The translations under genes and the position numbers were made by a program. The notes under the pieces are model-generated. The model was not told the origin of the DNA. It did not search any database and worked only from the letters and a program-made list of their open reading frames with translations. This document shows, piece after piece, positions 61,492 through 64,000 of a DNA stretch of 64,000 bases (position 1 is its first letter; each line of letters opens with the position of its first letter). Source of the stretch: Combretum micranthum (lineage: Eukaryota; Streptophyta; Magnoliopsida; Myrtales; Combretaceae); assembly GCA_024138025.1 (NCBI GenBank), contig JAMXBD010000582.1, positions 434,001 through 498,000 of the forward strand. The letters run 5' to 3'.

Positions 61492-62175
61492 GGGCCCTAC
61501 TCCAAGCCTTCCATGCCAATTCTCCCATGATCATCCCAATTGATCTAAACCTAACTCCTTGAGCCCTGTCACATTAGCCCATAGAATTAAACCCAGATAA
61601 AGATTAGGCTAGAGGTCTTTATGACAAGATCAATACATCTACAATCACCTTTAAGCATACTTTAATTATATTCAGCTTTGATATAAATGAAACGGGCATG
61701 CATTACATCCGTTGAGTCACATGTTGAAGGCTATTACTTCTACGGGAGGAATTGAAAAGGCTAAGGTGGCCCAACTCACTCTTAGGAGAATTAAGTTGTA
61801 CGAAGAATATAACCCTAAGGATGAGTTGCACTGATCAATGGATATGAGTAGGTGCTTGGGGACTAGCAGTGAAGATAGCAAAGACCTTTCAAATCAAATT
61901 CCTTAAACCTTGACACGGAAGATGTAAATCCGTTCTATGTATGGTTTTCGGATACTACATACTTGCTTGTATTATGAGATTATTGCATAACATGCATAAC
62001 ATATGCTTGAAATTAATAAAACTATTTGGTCTTGGTTATACGGTATGGATAAAGAGATTATTTTACTAAGCATGTTGTAAGCTTACACCTCCATATATGT
62101 TTATTGAAATATGAATACTTGAGGCTTTACTCAATGGACATGACGCTAAGAAAATCACTACTAGACTTCAATGCT

Positions 62176-64000
62176 TCAAGCAAAGATTTGAAAGAATAGA
62201 ATGAAGATTCTCTTAGAAGCACTTTTGTGTTGGAAATTTATAGGAGCTGTAATAGCATCAGTCTTTGGATTGAGGAGCTTGCAATACCCGCTATCATGGA
62301 CTTCATGTATAATGAAGGGACCTTCCCATTTTGGCGTGAACTTTGGCGCAGGTATACTTCGGCGCACATGCTCGGCTGCACGAAGTACAACATCACCCAC
62401 TTGAAAGGACCTTTTCCTCACCAACCGGTCATAGGCCAGACCAAGCTTGTGTTGGTAGTTGATCAAGTTGTTTTTGGCTATATCTCGTCTTTCATCTAAG
62501 GCTTCCAGATCTATTGTGCGTAAAGCATCTGGCTCAAGCTCAGCATTGATCGCCAGTCGTGCTGAAGGGATCAGAACCTCTATGGGCACAATTGCTTCGG
62601 CACCATACACTAGAGAAAAAGGTGTTGCTTGTGTTGGTCGCCGCTTCGAAGTCCTATAGGCCCAAAGTGCTAAAGATAGCTTATCATGCCATTCTTTATG
62701 GTTGTCATGTACCATACGACTGAGAACTTTCAAAAGAGTCTTGTTTGTAGCTTCCGCTTGGCCGTTGCCCTTAGGGTAATAAGGGGTCGACTTCACATGA
62801 TCAATACTATATGATTCCAACAGTTGTCGAACATGCGAATTGATGAAGGGAGTGCCATTATCTGAAAGAATGCGCTTCGGAATCCCGAATCTGCATATAA
62901 TGTTCTCCTTAATGAAGCTTGCAACTGTTGGTCCCGTCGCCTTCTTTAAAGGAATAGCTTCCACCCACTTAGTAAAACATTCGGTTCCAGCTAGGATCCA
63001 AATACATCCTTTAGACGGCGGGTGAATAGGACCGATTAGATCAAATGCCCAAGTATGAAAAGGCCATGGTGTTGTTAGACTATGAAGTGCGACCGCAGGA
63101 GCGTGGATCGCATCTCCATGTTCTTGGCAAGGAACGCATCGTTTAACAAAATTGGAACAGTCTGATTCCATGGTTGGCCAATAGTACCCCATGTCAAGTA
63201 ATTGATAATACAACTTCCTCGCACCTTGGTGTTCACCACATTCTCCAGCATGTACCTCAGTTAATATTTGTTCCGTTTCAGGAGATGCAATGCATCTGAG
63301 AGGCTTTCCCATAAATGAAACTCTATACAATTCATCTTCATGCATTAGGTACTTGCGCGCCTTCCTTTTTACTAATTTGGCATCCGTATTATTAGTTGGT
63401 AGCACATTATTCTTCAAGTAATCGATGTACGGACGACGCCAATCTCCAGCACTTGCGACAAAATTACATTCTTTTGCATCTGGTAACTCGGAGCACTTGG
63501 GACAATGTGTTTGCACCTGAGATGCATCCTTAGCCATTGTGGGCCAGTAATACCCTGCACGTTGAATGCGACGATACAAGGGAGGTCCTTCTTCCCCACA
63601 CCAGATCTTATGATACTTGTCCAATTTTAGGCGAGCCTGTTTCGCACAGATGCATCGCGATAGAACGCCCTCAGGTCCTTTGAAGTATAAGGCGCCATTG
63701 ATGTGAACAAAATTCTTCAAGGTAACTATGGAGGCCGCATTGGGTTGCGCCAATTGGGCCTTGATACCAACGCGCCAGTCATCTCCTGTTTCCTCATCTT
63801 CTTCTAACAATTGCAAGGCTGTGCAAGGAATGGTTTTCTTGATAACTTTAACATCTAGGCTTTCATCTGAAGCATGCATCGGAATTTTGGATGCTAGTGT
63901 TGCCAATGCATCTGCATAACGATTTGTAGATCGCTTGGTATGTTCATACCTTACGACTCCAAACTTCCCAATTAGAGCTTGCACTGCAGCCCTATAAGGC
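62176..64000 (-). CDS. Tat/Ogre-type gypsy integrase with duplicated zinc-binding module, partial
   Basis: One frame of 602 residues, open past its first Met toward the right edge, so it is the 3' part of a longer pol. The start reads as the tail of an RNase H (NRYADALATLASK), which in Tat-lineage elements precedes the integrase. A CPKC-type module spans about 125-164 and a complete one 245-286 (His245, His252, CVPC at 283-286); both share GYYWPTM. The core has DD35E: Asp315 (FDLIGPI), Asp375 (SDNGTPF), Glu411 (GQAEATNK). The end has SFQVGDVVLR and KFTPKWEGPFIIH. After PINFQH the last 16 residues look unlike the family, so a shift or the element boundary lies near 62220. No stop interrupts it, so this copy is the youngest-looking coding segment here. 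Confidence 0.92.
   Translation of the reverse strand, partial: PYRAAVQALIGKFGVVRYEHTKRSTNRYADALATLASKIPMHASDESLDVKVIKKTIPCTALQLLEEDEETGDDWRVGIKAQLAQPNAASIVTLKNFVHINGALYFKGPEGVLSRCICAKQARLKLDKYHKIWCGEEGPPLYRRIQRAGYYWPTMAKDASQVQTHCPKCSELPDAKECNFVASAGDWRRPYIDYLKNNVLPTNNTDAKLVKRKARKYLMHEDELYRVSFMGKPLRCIASPETEQILTEVHAGECGEHQGARKLYYQLLDMGYYWPTMESDCSNFVKRCVPCQEHGDAIHAPAVALHSLTTPWPFHTWAFDLIGPIHPPSKGCIWILAGTECFTKWVEAIPLKKATGPTVASFIKENIICRFGIPKRILSDNGTPFINSHVRQLLESYSIDHVKSTPYYPKGNGQAEATNKTLLKVLSRMVHDNHKEWHDKLSLALWAYRTSKRRPTQATPFSLVYGAEAIVPIEVLIPSARLAINAELEPDALRTIDLEALDERRDIAKNNLINYQHKLGLAYDRLVRKRSFQVGDVVLRAAEHVRRSIPAPKFTPKWEGPFIIHEVHDSGYCKLLNPKTDAITAPINFQHKSASKRIFILFFQIFA
62190..64000 (-). mobile_element. 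Tat/Ogre-type Ty3/gypsy element, 3' part of internal region
   Basis: Holds the integrase above. No PPT or 3' LTR is seen between its coding end (about 62200) and F5, so the junction with F5 is a truncation and not a clean insertion. The rest lies right of the window. Confidence 0.8.

Larger units (their letters stand above)
60992..61643 (-). repeat. Solo LTR of a different family (652 bp)
   Basis: Begins TGTGTGAGTATAA and ends CATCTACA (plus strand), with a perfect target duplication ATCAC (60987-60991, 61644-61648). It is GC-richer than the surrounding LTR F5, whose sequence continues on both sides. A TATAAATA on the minus strand at 61305-61312 suggests minus as the sense strand. It holds two inverted repeats (61018-61058, 61465-61491) and three CACGTG boxes. 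The family is not recognised; it could belong to the Tat element to the right, but no shared sequence is in view to test this. Confidence 0.88.
51453..62190 (+). repeat. F5: chromovirus-type LTR, split and truncated on the right
   Basis: Own sequence: 51453-51782, 55238-55438, about 59013-60991 and 61649-62190 (about 3.05 kb). Starts TGTAAGCCCTTAAA. Shared core at 60491-60602. The CACTAAGC-type block near 62070 is followed by about 100 bp that still match F1 (to about 62175), after which the Tat element begins. The last 400 bp or so of a normal LTR, including the GTGACA end, are missing. It holds R7, R8 and the 652-bp LTR. (CA)n(TA)n microsatellite at 59386-59430. Confidence 0.85.

Noticed and set aside
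1..64000. Endogenous pararetrovirus, CRISPR array or host gene
   Set aside because: No movement protein or coat protein motifs, no regularly spaced short repeats, no exon pattern with recognisable host domains. All protein similarity is to LTR retrotransposons.

Overview
The window is plant nuclear DNA made almost entirely of nested LTR retrotransposons. It is AT-rich and shows four plant lineages: a Sirevirus-type Ty1/copia element, an Athila-type Ty3/gypsy element, a Tekay/Del-type chromovirus, and a Tat/Ogre-type gypsy element. This looks like the gene-poor, repeat-dense (intergenic or pericentromeric) part of a flowering plant genome, most likely a eudicot with a large genome. I found no convincing host gene, tRNA, rRNA or CRISPR array. 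Nearly all short open frames are chance frames inside LTRs.

Layout. 1-7503: minus-strand Sirevirus copia element (third ORF remnant, RNase H, RT, integrase, protease, gag, PBS, 1.59 kb 5' LTR); its 3' LTR lies left of the window. 7504-9090: right part of a plus-sense chromovirus-type LTR (called F1 here) that the copia element interrupts. 9091-15950: a decayed plus-strand Athila pol gene, split by a 3.8 kb solo LTR (R1, 11368-15187). 16067-28972: a complete minus-strand chromovirus with 3.6 kb LTRs (R2, R3), PPT, PBS and a 5-bp target duplication, its genes all broken. 28978-30341: unidentified host sequence and two LTR fragments. 30342-47894: solo LTR R4, which contains solo LTR R5, which contains solo LTR F2, which contains solo LTR R6; R4 also holds a solo LTR of the same copia family (46206-47774). 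47941-51343: solo LTR F4. 51453-about 62190: LTR F5, which contains solo LTRs R7 and R8 and a 652-bp solo LTR of another family. About 62190-64000: Tat-type element, minus strand, with a long uninterrupted integrase frame.

Naming. F means the LTR sense strand is plus (starts TGTAA, ends near GCGTGACA). R means sense strand minus, so on the plus strand it starts TGTCACGCC and ends CTTACA. R2/R3 flank the chromovirus coding region and therefore assign the whole F/R group to that kind of element.

History read from insertion sites: F3, then R4, then R5, then F2, then R6. Separately: Athila, then F1, then the copia element; Athila, then R1; F5, then R7, R8 and the 652-bp LTR. Matching 5-bp duplications support most boundaries (ATGGC, AATAG, TCTTG, ACAAT, ATTCC, ACTAC, ATTTT, ATCAC). 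Eight solo LTRs with both ends visible against one complete element indicate strong removal of internal regions by LTR-LTR recombination.

No new gene system is evident. The most unusual items are a roughly 110-bp core conserved in all twelve chromovirus-type LTRs, the duplicated zinc-binding module upstream of the Tat integrase core, and catalytic-site changes in the chromovirus that fit cytosine deamination at methylation sites. Sequence comparisons were made by eye; no search was run.
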